Positions 44,401 to 58,500 of a stretch of DNA of 64,000 nt are shown one piece after another. Location of the stretch: NCBI GenBank assembly GCA_009746045.1, contig RPFO01000436.1:48501-112500 (forward strand). Direction: 5' to 3'. Numbering within the stretch: the first letter of the stretch is position 1; every line of letters starts with the position of its first letter. The position numbers and the translations under genes were made by a program. The notes under the pieces are model-generated. The model ran no database searches. It had not been told where the DNA came from and saw nothing but the letters and a program-made list of their open reading frames with translations. The DNA is from Mesostigma viride. Its lineage: Eukaryota > Streptophyta > Mesostigmatophyceae > Mesostigmatales > Mesostigmataceae.

Positions 44401-47400
44401 TCCCATATCCCATATCCCATATCCCATATCCCATATCCCATAGCCCATAGCCCATATCCCATATCCCATATCCCATATCCCATATCCCATATCCCATATC
44501 CCATATCCCATATCCCATATCCCATATCCCATATTCCATATCCCATATCCTATAGATCGTATCCTTGGCGCAAAAAACTTAAAAATGATGGATGGATGTA
44601 TCTCACCACCAAGGCCGTCTTGCGGTCTCACACTCTAATCCTGCAGTCCCAGTAGACTCCCATTATGTTGGCATGGATGCCTGGCCGCGTCCTGTTTATG
44701 GTCTACAGTCCTATTTACGTCCCTAGTTCTATCCTATCTGCTTGCCGTGCTAGTAGAACTACGTTGGGTTCTGGCGCATGGGCGTGAAGGCGTTGTTTGG
44801 GCCCACCCTTTTGTGCTCTTGGTTTGCATGCTGGGTGGTGGTTGGTGGATCATTGCTTGAGCCATCCGGGGGGGATGATGATGGATCACAATGGTCGGGA
44901 ATGCTCTTGGTTTGCATGCTGGGTGGTTGGTGGATCATTGCTTGAGCCATCCGGGGGGGATGATGATGGATCACAATGGTCGGGAATGCTCTTGGTTTGC
45001 ATGCTGGGTGGTTGGTGGATCATTGCTTGAGCCATCCGGGGGGATGATGATGGATCACAATGGTCGGGAATGCTCTTGGTTTGCATGCTGGGTGGTTGGT
45101 GGATCATTGCTTGAGTCATCCGGGGGGATGATGATGGATCACAATGGTCGGGAATGCTCTTGGTTTGCATGCTGGGTGGTTGGTGGATCATTGCTTGAGT
45201 CATCCGGGGGGGATGATGCTGGATCACAATGGTCGGGAATGCTCTTGGTTTGCATGCTGGGTGGTGGTTGGTGGATCATTGCTTGAGTCATCCGGGGGGA
45301 TGATGATGGATCACAATGGTCGGGAATGCTCTTGGTTTGCATGCTGGGTGGTTGGTGGATCATTGCTTGAGCCATCCGGGGGGATGATGATGGATCACAA
45401 TGGTCGGGAATGCTCTTGGTTTGCATGCTGGGTGGTGGTTGGTGGATCATTGCTTGAGTCATCCGGGGGGGATGATGATGGATCACAATGGTCGGGAATG
45501 CTCTTGGTTTGCATGCTGGGTGGTTGGTGGATCATTGCTTGAGTCATCCGGGGGGGATGATGATGGATCACAATGGTCGGGAATGCTCTTGGTTTGCATG
45601 CTGGGTGGTTGGTGGATCATTGCTTGAGCCATCCGGGGGGGATGATGATGGATCACAATGGTCGGGAATGCTCTTGGTTTGCATGCTGGGTGGTTGGTGG
45701 ATCATTGCTTGAGCCATCCGGGGGGGATGATGATGGATCACAATGGTCGGGAATGCTCTTGGTTTGCATGCTGGGTGGTTGGTGGATCATTGCTTGAGTC
45801 ATCCGGGGGGATGATGATGGATCACAATGGTCGGGAATGCTCTTGGTTTGCATGCTGGGTGGTTGGTGGATCATTGCTTGAGTCATCCGGGGGGGATGAT
45901 GATGGATCACAATGGTCGGGAATGCTCTTGGTTTGCATGCTGGGTGGTGGTTGGTGGATCATTGCTTGAGCCATCCGGGGGGATGATGATGGATCACAAT
46001 GGTCGGGAATGCTCTTGGTTTGCATGCTGGGTGGTTGGTGGATCATTGCTTGAGCCATCCGGGGGGATGATGATGGATCACAATGGTCGGGAATGCTCTT
46101 GGTTTGCATGCTGGGTGGTGGTTGGTGGATCATTGCTTGAGCCATCCGGGGGGGATGATGATGGATCACAATGGTCGGGAATGCTCTTGGTTTGCATGCT
46201 GGGTGGTTGGTGGATCATTGCTTGAGCCATCCGGGGGGATGATGATGGATCACAATGGTCGGGAATGCTCTTGGTTTGCATGCTGGGTGGTTGGTGGATC
46301 ATTGCTTGAGCCATCCGGGGGGGATGATGATGGATGACAATGGTCGGGAATGCTCTTGGTTTGCATGCTGGGTGGTTGGTGGATCATTGCTTGAGCCATC
46401 CGGGGGGGATGATGATGGATCACAATGGTCGGGAATGCTCTTGGTTTGCATGCTGGGTGGTTGGTGGATCATTGCTTGAGTCATCCGGGGGGATGATGAT
46501 GGATCACAATGGTCGGGAATGCTCTTGGTTTGCATGCTGGGTGGTTGGTGGATCATTGCTTGAGCCATCCGGGGGGATGATGATGGATCACAATGGTCGG
46601 GAATGCTCTTGGTTTGCATGCTGGGTGGTTGGTGGATCATTGCTTGAGCCATCCGGGGGGATGATGATGGATCACAATGGTCGGGAATGCTCTTGGTTTG
46701 CATGCTGGGTGGTTGGTGGATCATTGCTTGAGCCATCCGGGGGGGATGATGATGGATCACAATGGTCGGGAATGCTCTTGGTTTGCATGCTGGGTGGTTG
46801 GTGGATCATTGCTTGAGCCATCCGGGGGGATGATGATGGATCACAATGGTCGGGAATGCTCTTGGTTTGCATGCTGGGTGGTGGTTGGTGGATCATTGCT
46901 TGAGCCATCCGGGGGGATGATGATGGATCACAATGGTCGGGAATGCTCTTGGTTTGCATGCTGGGTGGTTGGTGGATCATTGCTTGAGCCATCCGGGGGG
47001 ATGATGATGGATCACAATGGTCGGGAATGCTCTTGGTTTGCATGCTGGGTGGTTGGTGGATCATTGCTTGAGTCATCCGGGGGGGATGATGATGGATCAC
47101 AATGGTCGGGAATGCTCTTGGTTTGCATGCTGGGTGGTTGGTGGATCATTGCTTGAGTCATCCGGGGGGATGATGATGGATCACAATGGTCGGGAATGCT
47201 CTTGGTTTGCATGCTGGGTGGTTGGTGGATCATTGCTTGAGCCATCCGGGGGGGATGATGATGGATCACAATGGTCGGGAATGCTCTTGGTTTGCATGCT
47301 GGGTGGTTGGTGGATCATTGCTTGAGCCATCCGGGGGGGATGATGATGGATCACAATGGTCGGGAATGCTCTTGGTTTGCATGCTGGGTGGTTGGTGGAT

Positions 47401-50400
47401 CATTGCTTGAGCCATCCGGGGGGGATGATGATGGATCACAATGGTCGGGAATGCTCTTGGTTTGCATGCTGGGTGGTGGTTGGTGGATCATTGCTTGAGC
47501 CATCCGGGGGGATGATGATGGATCACAATGGTCGGGAATGCTCTTGGTTTGCATGCTGGGTGGTTGGTGGATCATTGCTTGAGCCATCCGGGGGGAATGA
47601 TGATGGATCACAATGGTCGGGAATGCTCTTGGTTTGCATGCTGGGTGGTTGGTGGATCATTGCTTGAGCCATCCGGGGGGGATGATGATGGATCACAATG
47701 GTCGGGAATGCTCTTGGTTTGCATGCTGGGTGGTTGGTGGATCATTGCTTGAGTCATCCGGGGGGGATGATGATGGATCACAATGGTCGGGAATGCTCTT
47801 GGTTTGCATGCTGGGTGGTTGGTGGATCATTGCTTGAGCCATCCGGGGGGATGATGATGGATCACAATGGTCGGGAATGCTCTTGGTTTGCATGCTGGGT
47901 GGTTGGTGGATCATTGCTTGAGCCATCCGGGGGGGATGATGATGGATCACAATGGTCGGGAATGCTCTTGGTTTGCATGCTGGGTGGTTGGTGGATCATT
48001 GCTTGAGTCATCCGGGGGGATGATGATGGATCACAATGGTCGGGAATGCTCTTGGTTTGCATGCTGGGTGGTGGTTGGTGGATCATTGCTTGAGCCATCC
48101 GGGGGGGATGATGATGGATCACAATGGTCGGGAATGCTCTTGGTTTGCATGCTGGGTGGTTGGTGGATCATTGCTTGAGCCATCCGGGGGGGATGATGAT
48201 GGATCACAATGGTCGGGAATGCTCTTGGTTTGCATGCTGGGTGGTTGGTGGATCATTGCTTGAGTCATCCGGGGGGATGATGATGGATCACAATGGTCGG
48301 GAATGCTCTTGGTTTGCATGCTGGGTGGTGGTTGGTGGATCATTGCTTGAGTCATCCGGGGGGATGATGATGGATCACAATGGTCGGGAATGCTCTTGGT
48401 TTGCATGCTGGGTGGTTGGTGGATCATTGCTTGAGCCATCCGGGGGGATGATGATGGATCACAATGGTCGGGAATGCTCTTGGTTTGCATGCTGGGTGGT
48501 GGTTGGTGGATCATTGCTTGAGCCATCCGGGGGGATGATGATGGATCACAATGGTCGGGAATGCCCTTGGTTTGCATGCTGGGTGGTTGGTGGATCATTG
48601 CTTGAGCCATCCGGGGGGGATGATGATGGATCACAATGGTCGGGAATGCCCTTGGTTTGCATGCTGGGTGGTGGTTGGTGGATCATTGCTTGAGTCATCC
48701 GGGGGGGATGATGATGGATCACAATGGTCGGGAATGCTCTTGGTTTGCATGCTGGGTGGTTGGTGGATCATTGCTTGAGTCATCCGGGGGGATGATGATG
48801 GATCACAATGGTCGGGAATGCTCTTGGTTTGCATGCTGGGTGGTTGGTGGATCATTGCTTGAGCCATCCGGGGGGATGATGATGGATCACAATGGTCGGG
48901 AATGCTCTTGGTTTGCATGCTGGGTGGTTGGTGGATCATTGCTTGAGCCATCCGGGGGGGATGATGATGGATCACAATGGTCGGGAATGCTCTTGGTTTG
49001 CATGCTGGGTGGTTGGTGGATCATTGCTTGAGTCATCCGGGGGGATGATGATGGATCACAATGGTCGGGAATGCTCTTGGTTTGCATGCTGGGTGGTTGG
49101 TGGATCATTGCTTGAGCCATCCGGGGGGATGATGATGGATCACAATGGTCGGGAATGCTCTTGGTTTGCATGCTGGGTGGTTGGTGGATCATTGCTTGAG
49201 CCATCCGGGGGGGATGATGATGGATCACAATGGTCGGGAATGCTCTTGGTTTGCATGCTGGGTGGTTGGTGGATCATTGCTTAAGCCATCCGGGGGGGAT
49301 GATGATGGATCACAATGGTCGGGAATGCCCTGGAAAACCAGTCGCCATCTGCATTTGCCAATGTTCCTTGGGCGCATACTGATGGTGCTTGCACGGGTCT
49401 TCTTCTTATGGCTCACCTGTGATGAACAGTCTCCCCCCCCCCCCCCCCCCCCCCTTTCCCCATTCCCCCATTCCCCTTGCACCAACCTCCTCACCTCCTG
49501 TCCAGCCCCTGGTGGTGTCCCTGACCAGTAGCAGGGTCGCAAGAAGTTGTACTCTTTGAAGAAACGTGCCCTTAGAAGAAATAGTGCTATGAGTTCCCTT
49601 CAAGCATCCTTTTGCCATGGGTTATAGCTAATCATAACAAAGCACCTTCAGTAACAAGGCCCTCCCTCTAAACCCCAAACTATAACCCCCCGTCTACCAC
49701 CGGCCTTGCCAACCTCTTCGCAAACAGGTGGTGGCACTGACCGACATCGAGGCGCGCAAGAAGTTTGAGTTCCTCGAGGCGGTTGGCTTCATCATGGACT
49801 CGCACCTCAAGTTCTTCCGTCAGTCGGCATCCATGCTGCACGCGCTGGAGCCCTACCTGCAGCAGGTGTGTGTGGGGGGGAAGGAAGTGGTCACTTTATT
49901 TACAAAGCCACCACATTGAGGGTATCGCCTTGTGGAGGAGCTGCTGAATACCGATTGAGGGTTACGGTTTATGGATGCGTCTGCTGAATAGTAAATGAGG
50001 ATCTTGCCCTGTGGATATGACGCTGCTACGTTATTGGTCGAGTCTCAAACTGCCTCTGTTGGTATACCCCTGTCCCCTTCTCTCCCACAACACCATACTG
50101 GGGCTGTCATCGCAACCCCCCTGCTGGCACCCGCGCGCACGTGCAGGTGCTGCACTTCACGGAGCAGTCGCGAGAACAGGCCAAGGCCGAGCGGGTGAGT
50201 ATCAGTTTGCACAGCATTACCTGTTTGAACGAGCTGGCTTGCTATGTTTGTTCTTCTCTTCTATGCATGCGTGAGCAGGCAGGCCTAATAATTATTATGA
50301 CCCTTGTTTTCTCATGAGGCTCAAACATGCATCCCTGGACGTTTCGTTTCCATTTGCATAGCGGTGTTGACCCCCCGCTGGGCTGTAGTGCTGCCCCTAG

Positions 50401-52454
50401 TCCCACCCACCCACCCGCCCTCCTTCTCTTAAGGGCAGCACTGGTGGGTCACGCCAGAGCTACACGCCACACGGAGCAGTTGACACGCTGATTTAGTATT
50501 TTGTCACCTTGACATAGGTCTCAAACCTGGCCCTAACTGCCCTCGGCATCACCGCCCCCTGAATCGCAGGCATCGCTGGTTGACCACACCACCAGCTACA
50601 TTCTATCTGGAGCATGTAATCTGTGCATGATGAGTGGACTGCATTGTTTGAGTGCATTACTTATTTTCATTGCATCACGCATTCTCCAGCCTCACCCTTG
50701 CACCCGTTCACCTTCCCTTACAGGTAGCGCTCATGGCACCGCACCAACAACTACATGTTGCAAATGATACTTTTGCTCCCGGTTGCAGTCACTCGGACGA
50801 GGGGGGGGGGGTTTGAAAACAAGAAAACTTACACACTCAGATGTCGTGTTCTCTGCTGCCCTGGTCGGCTGCCCTGGTCTGCTGCCCTGGTCCGCTGCCC
50901 TGGTCCGCTGCCCTTGTCGGCTGCCCTGGTCCGCTGCCCTGGTCTGCTGCCCCCCGCGTTATTTCTTGCGCCCATCACACCAGGCGGCGCTGGTCGACCG
51001 CACCAACAACTACATGGAGCACGTGCGCGCGGAGACGGACGCGGTACTCGCGTCGGGGCCCGACCTGGCGGCGTCCAACGCCAACGCGATGGTGGAGCAG
51101 CGCAACACCATCGAGGCCGCCGTCGCGCAGTCATCGTCCAAGGTAACCTACTGGTGACGGTTGTTAGTGTTCACTGGTGACAGCAACAACATGAAGTGGT
51201 ATCCACCAGGTGACGGCTATACTGTTAATGGTATTATGGTTTAACGTTATGATGTTAATGCTATGCCACTAATGGTACTGTGTTGCAGAGGTGCTTGGAT
51301 AGGTACATGGGCATTACTAATACTATCGTTAACCAAATGACAGTAGTATAGCAACTTTTATGTGGACGAACAGCGATACTTGTGTCGAGTGTTGGATTGT
51401 GGCTCAGGCATCGTCCAATGTAGTTTTGAGGACAGCAGGGATCGTAGCGAAGAAAACAAAGAAAACTATAAAGAGGAGCTTCTATTTGATTTATTTTTTT
51501 TGTGTGTGTATCAGATGGCTGTCCTGGGCCGGCTGTCGTAATCCCCAGTGCTCCCTGTTCAACCAAGCAGGGCACAAAACGCCTGGCAATAAGTAAATGT
51601 CTCGATTGTTAATGTGTGTCTTATACCGTGACTACGTTGTCCAACCTCCCCAGACCCAGACCCAACAGGTGATTGGGGGTCCAGCACGGCTTCCTAATGA
51701 AACAGAGCACGCCATCCCTTATCACAGTCGTTAGTAGTTGTGTGGTGCTCTACCTACCCCTACCCCATGTGATCATAATCCAGCTGGGCTACCTGCCCAA
51801 GCAGCACCGTACATATATCCTGTATCAACTGTCATGAATAGTTGCTTTGGATTCCACATCCTGCTAACCCTGCAGGTCATCGTGATCAAGCAGGGCTACC
51901 TGCTCAAGCAGAGCACCTCGCGCGTTGTTCGGGACTTTGAGCGGCGCTTTTTCGTGATGGACAACCGGGGCATGCTCTACCACTACAACAAGAAGGGGAC
52001 AATCGACCGGCAGTCACCGGTGCGTGTATAGTAGCATGCACTCGTATGTATTCTATTTATTGTGTATAGTATTGCAGCGCACCCACGGCTGTTTGCCTAG
52101 GGCCCCCAGCATGGCAGTCATCTGTTATCGTTATCTCTTATTCATCTGTTACCGTATCTTTTATTCAACTCTGATATCGCATCTCTTATTCATCTGTTAC
52201 CGTATCTTTTATTCAACTCTGATATCGCATCTTTTATTCATCTGTTACCGTATCTTTTATTCAACTCTTATTATAACTTTTACTCATCTCTGATATCGCA
52301 TCTCTTATTTATCTGTTATCGTTCTTCCATCTTCTATTAATCTGTCATCGCTATGTTCCAGGCCCCCCGGTGGGGGGATGAAGGCGAGGTGCTGTAGGTG
52401 GACATGGGGGGCATGTCTCAGGACTAACTGGTTAATCCATTTTTTTCACTTGTT

Positions 52455-52550
<96 letters not shown>

Positions 52551-55500
52551 CCACACACACACACACCAGGCGCCCCAGGGTGATGAGGGCGAGATGCTGG
52601 ACATGGACATGGGCATCAACCTGCTCACCTGCACGCTCAAGAAGGACGCGGACGCGGCCGACCTGCGCTTCTGCTTCCGCGTAATCTCGCCCACCAAGAC
52701 GCTCGTGCTGCAGGTGAAGGGGGGTGGTGGTAGCCATCATGCTGGACCGAATAGGTCACTGTAGGTAGGACAGGGGCGATGGGAACGCGGCCGACCTGCG
52801 CTTCTGCTTCTGGTAACTTCCCCCCCCAAAAGTACTGACAAAGTAAGTGCCAACACTGGTAATACCCTTTTGCTGCAGGTGAGGGGAGGGGAGGGCATGT
52901 CAAGAGAGGCCTGTCAAGAGGCCATGCTATCTTTAGAACTCAGCCAATGTCTTAAGTTGTGCGGTTAAATAGTAATTGCGTTTAAATAGTAATTGCGGTT
53001 AAAGAATGCTGTCAAGCCATTGTAGGCTTATCACACCACACGCGCACACACACCCACGCCCACACCCACGCACCACCACCGCACCACCGCCACAAACAAA
53101 CCCTGCAGGTGGAGACTGCACTGGACTGCTCCTGCTTGCAGGCACTTACGTTCATTGCTTTCTCCGCATGCTCTTCTACCCCTATTCGCCTTGATTGTGG
53201 TGCCCCCTTTTCAGGCGGAGAATGAGCCGGACCGATCCTCCTGGATGCAAGCTATCCAGCTGGTCATCGAAACACTGCTTAACAGCCAGGAGCTCATCAG
53301 CGTGGCCCGGTTGCCGCCGCGGACCAACGCCAGCTTTAGTCAGGGGTCGTTCGGGGCCACCGGGTCCCGCCACCCAAGCAACAGTGACATCTCGACAGGT
53401 GTAGCGCTCTCGGCGCTTGCGGCCGGGGGAGGGGCAGGCGGCAGCTCTCAGAATCTGGCCCGGTGAGTGCTGTTGGCTGTTATTGATTGCGGTGCTCGGT
53501 GCCTATTTGGCCTACTAGGCTGCGCCTATTCGGGCTGGTGGGTGCTCTGGGCTACTGTGTTGGTGCCGTGTTGTGTGCCACTCTCCGGCTGCCCTCTTCC
53601 TTCTCCCTTCTGCTGTCATCTCCCCTTGCTGTCTCGCTTGCCCCCTTGTGGTGCGTGTGCTCCTTGCTATGCTTGTTCTGTAAGTGTTATAGTACGGGCA
53701 GTTACTATGTATAGGCTGTTATGTTATAGTTAGCTCACCATCTGCTCTTGCATGGCATGACGTAGTCCTGTGTGCTCTTGTTCTGCCTGACCATCCTTTT
53801 TGCATTCCTGTAATTCTCAACTGGCTGCTGGCATACTGTCTGTCTTCAACGGGCTATGTATTCACGGCCCCATGGGCTTCTGTGTGCTTTTGCTTTCTTT
53901 GCTGACCATCCTTATCTCATGCCGTCTCCTGTACACATGGATGTGCATGGCGCCATGTGCTACTGTATGGTATGGTTCCACCGTGATGCCGTCATACGTC
54001 ACCACAAGCTGTTAGCTGACTACGTGTTAGCTGACCATCCTTAAGGCATCTCCTGCTCATGCATGACAACATGCGTTCCCGCACTTGCAGGCCGGTATCA
54101 GACAAGTCAGCAGGAACTCCGGGCGAGGATGGCAAAGGTGGGGGCAGCGGTGCGCATGTCACAAGTATACCCAGCTTCGGGGACAGATAGCATCAGCTAG
54201 TAACAGCAGCAAAAATGGACAGGTGGGGCCAGAGTTGGCGTCTTACAAAGTTATGTGGATGTGAGAATATACTCGACACAGTTGGGTGTAGGTGCATGCA
54301 CGGGTGCACCCATGCCATGGTGGTGGGTGTGCATGCATGGTACATAGGGCTTGGGTAATTGTGTGGGAGCATGCTAGCCACCTATAGCAAGCACGCTTGG
54401 TGGGGCCAGCGGTGCACGCTCTGTGCGTGTTTCGCACACAGTGGGCACTATCTCTAGGAGTAGATGTAATAGACTAGTACTGTTGTGTTTCATGTGATAG
54501 GTACTGTCCCTAGGAATAGATATTATAGCCTAGAACTTATAGTAGCATCGGCTACTAAAGTCACCGATACATGAGCTCCCTGGTTTGTCCGTAAACAGAA
54601 TCGATCAGGAACACAGGAGATCTTGGTGTGTTTCTAATCAGAATAGGGCAATAGTGCAAACGTGAGGGAGGCTCCCCTAACGTTTGCACTAGGTAAGTAC
54701 CACAGGCGACCAAAAAAAACATATTGGCGTGTCAAAAGAAAGTTATAGGTCAAGAGTGCTCCTGCTGCCTCGCCAGTGGGTCTGCATGACCTTCTTTTGC
54801 ATGTGGTCCCGAGGATGCCTGGTCTGTTTTGTTCTCTTTATCCTTCTCTTCTTTTCTTATCATACATCGACAGCACTGTGTGTCAGTCAGTCAGTTTATT
54901 CCCACGCCGGTTGTCCGACAGAGTTATATTTAGTGGAGCCATGGGCTGGTCCGGCCTTACAAAAGTACTTGCATACTAGGGTACTTGGCCCCTTCATAAG
55001 GCACTAGACTCGAACGCGCGCGTGTGTGTTTTGCATGTGTAGTCCTGACGATGCCTGATCTGTTTTTTCCTCTCTTCCTCTTGTCATTCTCTTGTTTTCT
55101 TACTACATATCATGCGTTGACAGGAAAAGTGTCAAAAATATAAATATACTTCACGCACGTACGCATGGACACACACACACACAAACCCTCGCACTCTGAA
55201 ATGCCCCTAAGTTTATACTACCCCTCTCCCCCCCCCCCCCCGCGCCCCCCACGCATTCCATTTCCTTTCCCTCGTTGCAACCCCACTCAAAATTCCGGGA
55301 TGCTGCTGTGCACTCTCAAGCTTTCTCCTTGCCTCTGTTTCCTTCCCGTGGCAGGCACTAGATAAATCCATGTTGTCAAACCTTAAGCGACCCCCCGCCC
55401 CGTCAAATCCGCACTGCAGTTTGCCATTCTGCGCTCTCTTCTCTCCTTCTTGTTGCTGGCGCGACATGAATCCTTATTCTCAAACCCCTGCATGTTGGCG

Positions 55501-58500
55501 CGTGTGCTAATGTATTTGCATGCGCTCGGTTACCCCTTAACCTCAAACTCTTGCATTCCTTACTCTTGAACCCTTGCATGCGTACTCGTTGCAGGCGCTC
55601 GGTTAACCCCCGCGGATGGAGCCAACACCATATCCGACGGCCGTCAGGCGCCCAATTCTGCCAGGGACTTGGCTGACAGTGAGGACGGGTCGACGCACTC
55701 GGTGCGGGAGGGTTCCGTCTCGGGGGGCCCCCCCGCTATATTCACGCGCGCCGTGTCGGTGAGTGGGCCTTGATTAATGATTGGTACATTCGTTTGTCAT
55801 TGATGAGGTGGTTGGGTGGGGGCAGGAATGTTGGGTGGCCCCCCCGCCATCTTTGCGTGCGCCGTGTCGGCATGTGATGGGTTACGCTTGTATTATACGT
55901 CGGTGACTTGTAGGGTTAAAGTTGTTGGGCTAGGCTGCATGAGGGCCACCCCTCCTCTGGTGATGACCATCACAGTGACCATGATAGTGACCATGACCAT
56001 TGTACTAGGCTACTCGAGGGCAACCCCTCGCAGAAGGGGTCGCCTTGCCCAGTTCCAGGATGATTTTGGTGTATGGAGCTCGCTTGATACAAGTGATCGT
56101 GCCTTGAGGGTGGGGGAGGGGATGTTGTGTCAGGAAGTCCGTACGCTATTTCCGCACGAGCCGTGTCGGGGAGTGTGTGGTTGGGCTGGTTAAAGGTGGT
56201 TGGGTGATAATCACTTCCTTGTCCCGTGTACTTTGTCATGGACCCCTCCTACCCTTACTCAACTAACAGGGCGCCATCACCTCCCAGGTGGCAAGCGATA
56301 CGCGGCCCCCTCTGGAGGTGCTGCGGAGCGTTCCTGGGAACCAGATCTGCGCCGACTGTGGCGCGCCGGACCCTGTCTGGGCGTCCCTCAACCTGGGTGT
56401 CCTTATGTGCATCGGTGGGTGGGCATATAGGACAAGGAGGGTACCTGTGGAGACTAGCGTGTGCAGCTGGGCGGGCGCGATGTTCTACTATTACAATGGG
56501 ATGGGCCCTGAGGCATGCTGCTGTGCACGGGCGCGTGAGCAAGACTCGTGCGCAAGAAAACATGATTTTACTACTGAAATACGCGCAGCTGGCGCCCAGC
56601 GGTGGGATAGGGCTCGTGGTCGGAATGCCGGCATCCCTTAACCTGACCTCTCCCATGTCCCCCATGTCTTAATAGCAGTATCTTATTGCCTTAGTTATTA
56701 CAGTAGTGTTTCCATGCCTTAGCCCCCCTTCACCTCCCCCCCACCAGCCTTTCTCTGACGACTTTTGAACATTGTTGTCACCCTCCGATTCCCGAATTCC
56801 GATGCTTGTGGGAATCAAATTCTGTTGGGGGAATGTTCTACTCCCCTTCCTGGAATGTCACAGATTGCTCGGGGACGCACCGGCAGCTGGGTGTGCACAT
56901 ATCCAAGGTATGCTCGCCTCCACTACTGCCGCATTGGAATAACGAGCGGGGTGTGCACTACTCCAAGGCATCCACTAACTAAATGCTGCCGTGGCCGTCC
57001 ACACTGCTTTCTAGTTTGGCATTGTACATCCGCACACAAGGGCATACACCTGTCCAGGCACTGGGGCACCCACAACCATGTCTTTGGGTGAACTTACAAA
57101 TAATTGTCAGAATCACAAGTGATCGATAGTCGCTGCTGAAATAAATTAAGGCGTTATTGTGATCCCCACTTGTGCATCATGGGCATGGAAGCAATGCCAC
57201 ACACAAGGATACACACACAGACAGGGATATATACACACACGGATACATACACACGCACACACAGGCTGACTGACGGCCACCAACTGCGCTTGCTTATGTT
57301 GGTCAAATCTGTAAGATACAAGCAAGCCTAGTAGGTGCTGCCACCCATGTGCGGCCAACGTGGACATTCCAACAGGTGCAGTTGCTCATGCGCTTTAATA
57401 TTCGAGAAATGTTCCTCACTAAATATATACTAGAGTACTGGTGTACTGGTTTAGTCTACTGCAAGTGCGTTTGAGAAATGTCTGTGTGGATATCTTCCCT
57501 TTTGTACAACCCCTCTTCACTTGTGTACAACCCCTCACTACTCACACGTTCTTATGACCATCCATTCTTTCAACAATCTACTCTTCCAACCATCTACTGT
57601 TTGCCAGGGCGCTCTACCTTCATCTCTCACCCCTCATCGCTCACGCATTCTCGACAAGTCTGTATGTGAGCAAGAAAGTGTATGACCGCCATCTGCTCGC
57701 TGTCATTGGAAACACCCTGACTCTCCCAGGCGCTCGCCCAGTACTGGATGAGTAGTCCACATACTGCTATCACGAGTAGGGGGTATGTGGACAAGCAAGC
57801 TTGTGGACTGCTGCCATCTGCTTCCTGCAATTGTATCCCATTTGACTCTCCCTGGCAACTTGCACTGAGCTACTGTCTATTTACAGCAAGAAAGCTATGT
57901 TGCAAATGCTATTGCAGTCTGTGTGCTGTCACTACCATGGACTACTATACCAGTTCCTTCCCCATACACAACCCACCAGCTGCGCTCTCTCACGCTGGAC
58001 GCGTAACCGTGTGGTCATTAGCCTTTCACTCTATCTTTGATGTTTCTTTGCTGTATCGCCCACCAGTTGGTCTCGCTCATATTCGTCCTGCGCGTGTGCA
58101 CGCAACGCTGTTGGCTATCCGGCCCGTATGGCGAACCCTTAATGTATTCGCATGCTGCATCCACCACCAGGTGCGCTCGCTCACGCTCGACGTGCGCGCA
58201 TGGATCCCTTCCATCATGGCCATGTTCCAAGAGCTGGGAAACAACGCCGTCAACGAGGTGGGTGGGTGGGTGGGTGGGTGGGTGGGTGGGTGGGTGGGTG
58301 GGTGGGTGGGTGGGTGGGTGGGTGGGTGGGTGGGTGGGTGGGTGGGTGGGTGGGTGGGTGGGTGGGTGGGTGGGTGGGTGGGTGGGTGGGTGGGTGGGTG
58401 GGTGGGTGGGTGGGTGGGTGGGTGGGTGGGTGGGTGGGTGGGTGGGTGGGTGGGTGGGTGGGTGGGTGGGTGGGTGGGTGGGTGGGTGGGTGGGTGGGTG

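Noticed and set aside
44800..49330. Many open frames on both strands across the 85-bp minisatellite
   Set aside because: They follow from the repeat unit and shift with unit variants; the region is an intron of the ArfGAP gene.
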